From: RGIG9379 sp031553005
Lineage (GTDB): Bacteria > Bacteroidota > Bacteroidia > Bacteroidales > Paludibacteraceae
DNA length: 64,000 nucleotides
Direction: 5' to 3'
Assembly: GCA_031553005.1 (NCBI GenBank)
Contig: JAVBMA010000017.1
Location: 1-64,000 of the forward strand
In this document: piece by piece, positions 62,837 through 64,000 of the stretch
How positions within the stretch are numbered: the stretch's first letter is position 1
Layout: each line of letters begins with the position of its first letter
Made by a program: the position numbers and the translations under genes
The notes under the pieces: generated by a model
Told to the model about the DNA's origin: nothing
The model's database searches: none
Seen by the model: only the letters and a program-made list of their open reading frames with translations

Positions 62837-62844
62837 CAAATATA
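62837..62844 (-). promoter_or_regulatory. -7 box of the AAA ATPase gene
   Basis: TATATTTG on the minus strand, directly upstream of the tandem repeats. The start of transcription would be near 62830, inside the third repeat. Confidence 0.5.
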
Positions 62845-62874
62845 TAAACATTTTTGTAAATTGAAAAGTGAAAG

Positions 62875-63173
62875 TTGAAAAGTAAAAATAAAATAATATC
62901 TATCAAGGAGTTACAGGTTTAATATAAGTTGACATTTGGAGTCGAATGGAGAAAATTTTGAGTCTTTTTTACAAATTATATAAATACTTCGGATTTAATT
63001 TATATAAAAAAATCAACCTATTACATACAGATCCACATCAAATTTACCTTATTTAAAAAATTTCCGGATGGCTTGTGTGGATTATATTCTCACCTCAAAA
63101 CCGGTGGATTTATAAAGCATTCCTCTGAAATAAGGGCAATTTTTCCGAAACATACGAAAGGATATTCAGCTAA
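62875..63173. other. Intergenic region between smpB and the AAA ATPase
   Basis: About 300 bp, AT-rich. Apart from a short TGAAA heptamer stretch at 62861-62886 nothing recognisable is seen. Confidence 0.4.
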
Positions 63174-63635
63174 TCAAAAATTCTTCATTACTCTATCCAT
63201 TTGCCGCTTATCGTCTTTCACTTTCAGGGTTTCGCGTTTATCGTACGATTTTTTCCCTTTTGCCACAGCTATCTGGATCTTTGCCAATCCTTTTTCGTTC
63301 AAATAGAGTTGAACAGGAATAATAGTAAAACCGGTCTCTTTAGTGAGGCGGCGAATTTTATCCAATTCTTTTCTGTTAAGAAGCAACTTGCGGTCCCTTC
63401 TGGGCAAGTGATTATTATATGAACCGTAAAAATAAGCTGAAATATTCATGTTTTTCAGCCACAATTCATCATTTGAAAAGAAGCAGAATGTATCTACAAG
63501 ACTGGCTTTTCCCATACGGATAGACTTTATCTCGGTACCAACCAAAACGATACCGGCTGTATAAGTGCTAAGTAACTCGAAATCAAAAGTCGCCCTCTTA
63601 TTTTTTATAATTATGTCTCGTTGTATTTTTTCCAT
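63174..63635 (-). CDS. smpB: SsrA-binding protein SmpB
   Basis: 153 aa. SmpB delivers tmRNA to stalled ribosomes in trans-translation. Motifs: IIKNKRATFDFELLSTYTAG, GTEIKSIRMGKASLVDTFC, and the basic C-terminal tail YDKRETLKVKDDKRQMDR, which enters the mRNA channel. The length is normal. The ssrA gene is not in the window. Confidence 0.96.
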   Translation of the reverse strand: MEKIQRDIIIKNKRATFDFELLSTYTAGIVLVGTEIKSIRMGKASLVDTFCFFSNDELWLKNMNISAYFYGSYNNHLPRRDRKLLLNRKELDKIRRLTKETGFTIIPVQLYLNEKGLAKIQIAVAKGKKSYDKRETLKVKDDKRQMDRVMKNF

Positions 63636-63712
63636 TTTTTCTGTAAAACACTCTCTTACGACTTAAAAAAGAGGTAAGAATGGGTTATATTAAAATTTAC
63701 CCGGAAAGGTTT

Positions 63713-64000
63713 CTATTTCATCATCATATACATCAACTTATCTATCAGGTAGGGAGATACATACAATAAAATAAAACAAATGGCAGTAAAAAAACCCTTT
63801 CGATTCTCTTCCAATCCTTTAAAAATAACACTGCTGCCTTCCCAAATGATATAAGCTGTATAAAAATTCAGTACATATAAAATAAACAGATCCGGAATAA
63901 TAGCGACAATCGTATTCACACATAGCATTACGGACGAAGAATAAGCAACAATCCGGACACATGCCGGATACTGTTTTTCCATATTAAACAAACGGGAAGC
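63713..64000 (-). CDS. Membrane protein, probably Yip1 family (5' end outside window)
   Basis: The frame is open to the right edge: the window holds the last ~95 codons. At least two or three hydrophobic helices are visible (VRIVAYSSSVMLCVNTIVAI, FILYVLNFYTAYIIW, AICFILLYVSPYLIDKLMY). The YxxxxVRIVAYSS and WxGLxxxF-like pattern resembles the C-terminal half of Yip1/DUF1282 proteins. An internal TTG (63991) or ATG start is unlikely to be genuine. Confidence 0.55.
   Translation of the reverse strand, partial: ASRLFNMEKQYPACVRIVAYSSSVMLCVNTIVAIIPDLFILYVLNFYTAYIIWEGSSVIFKGLEENRKGFFTAICFILLYVSPYLIDKLMYMMMK

Overview
This 64 kb window is chromosomal DNA from an anaerobic Bacteroidota of the order Bacteroidales. 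The evidence is: TAnnTTTG-type -7 boxes and few Shine-Dalgarno sequences; a type IX secretion (T9SS) C-terminal sorting domain (gene at 23854); an RprXY-like two-component pair; a bacterial A/V-type ATPase operon with a DUF2764 subunit; DUF4831 and DUF4922 proteins; and a Na+-pumping methylmalonyl-CoA decarboxylase operon typical of propionate-forming members. The T9SS domain argues against Bacteroides itself and fits a Dysgonomonas/Proteiniphilum/Porphyromonas-like family, but the family is not resolved here. No integrase, IS transposase, rRNA operon or CRISPR array was seen.

Layout. 1-3500: a very large secreted repeat protein running off the left edge. 3.9-6.5 kb: an orphan phage-type regulator facing an almost empty AT-rich stretch, class II aldolase (fba), then a candidate small RNA. 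6.8-14.2 kb: housekeeping genes (ftsH with an apparent 1-nt frameshift, rsfS, argH), a 58-aa membrane protein, rprXY and a Nudix hydrolase. 14.3-23.1 kb: an eight-gene minus-strand operon E-DUF2764-A-B-(outer-membrane protein)-D-I-K for an A/V-type ATPase. 23.9-37.6 kb: a T9SS cargo protein, tRNA-Thr, an IMPACT/YigZ protein, a DEAD-box helicase, a zincin lipoprotein, DUF4831, NnrD/E, a GT51 glycosyltransferase with a large N-terminal domain, a zinc-ribbon membrane protein and a MATE pump. 38.6-45.4 kb: ferredoxin, mfd, a Dpm1-like GT2, dihydroorotase, a small HTH protein and tRNA-Leu. 45.4-53.6 kb: an ABC exporter, then a cassette of an exported amidase-like/golvesin/Fn3 protein, a two-part GT2 and a DUF4922 GalT/Ap4A-phosphorylase-like protein, then a small lipoprotein. 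53.7-59.6 kb: rpmA-rplU, a bifunctional nuclease, and the operon mce-mmdA-mmdD-mmdC-mmdB. 60.1-64 kb: a ModF-like double ABC ATPase, an archaeal-type AAA ATPase, smpB and a Yip1-like fragment.

How it fits together. Two sodium-linked machines lie in the window: the methylmalonyl-CoA decarboxylase that closes the succinate-to-propionate pathway, and an A/V-ATPase whose proteolipid keeps the residues that bind Na+ in Enterococcus hirae NtpK. An RprXY-like sensor pair, linked to sodium in Porphyromonas, sits next to the ATPase operon. The best candidate for an undescribed system is the amidase/GT2/DUF4922 cassette, which looks like cell-envelope glycan turnover coupled to nucleotide-sugar phosphorolysis (inference).

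The most striking non-coding signal is the gene spacers. Many are built from degenerate tandem heptamers (TGAAA, TGAAG, RGAAYCA, GRTTAGT types) or octamers (RAGTARAC, CTTAGCGT, ACACGACG types). Several form long, perfect inverted repeats. The heptamers mostly lie in one orientation immediately after stop codons, and in several genes they supply the stop codon and last residues.
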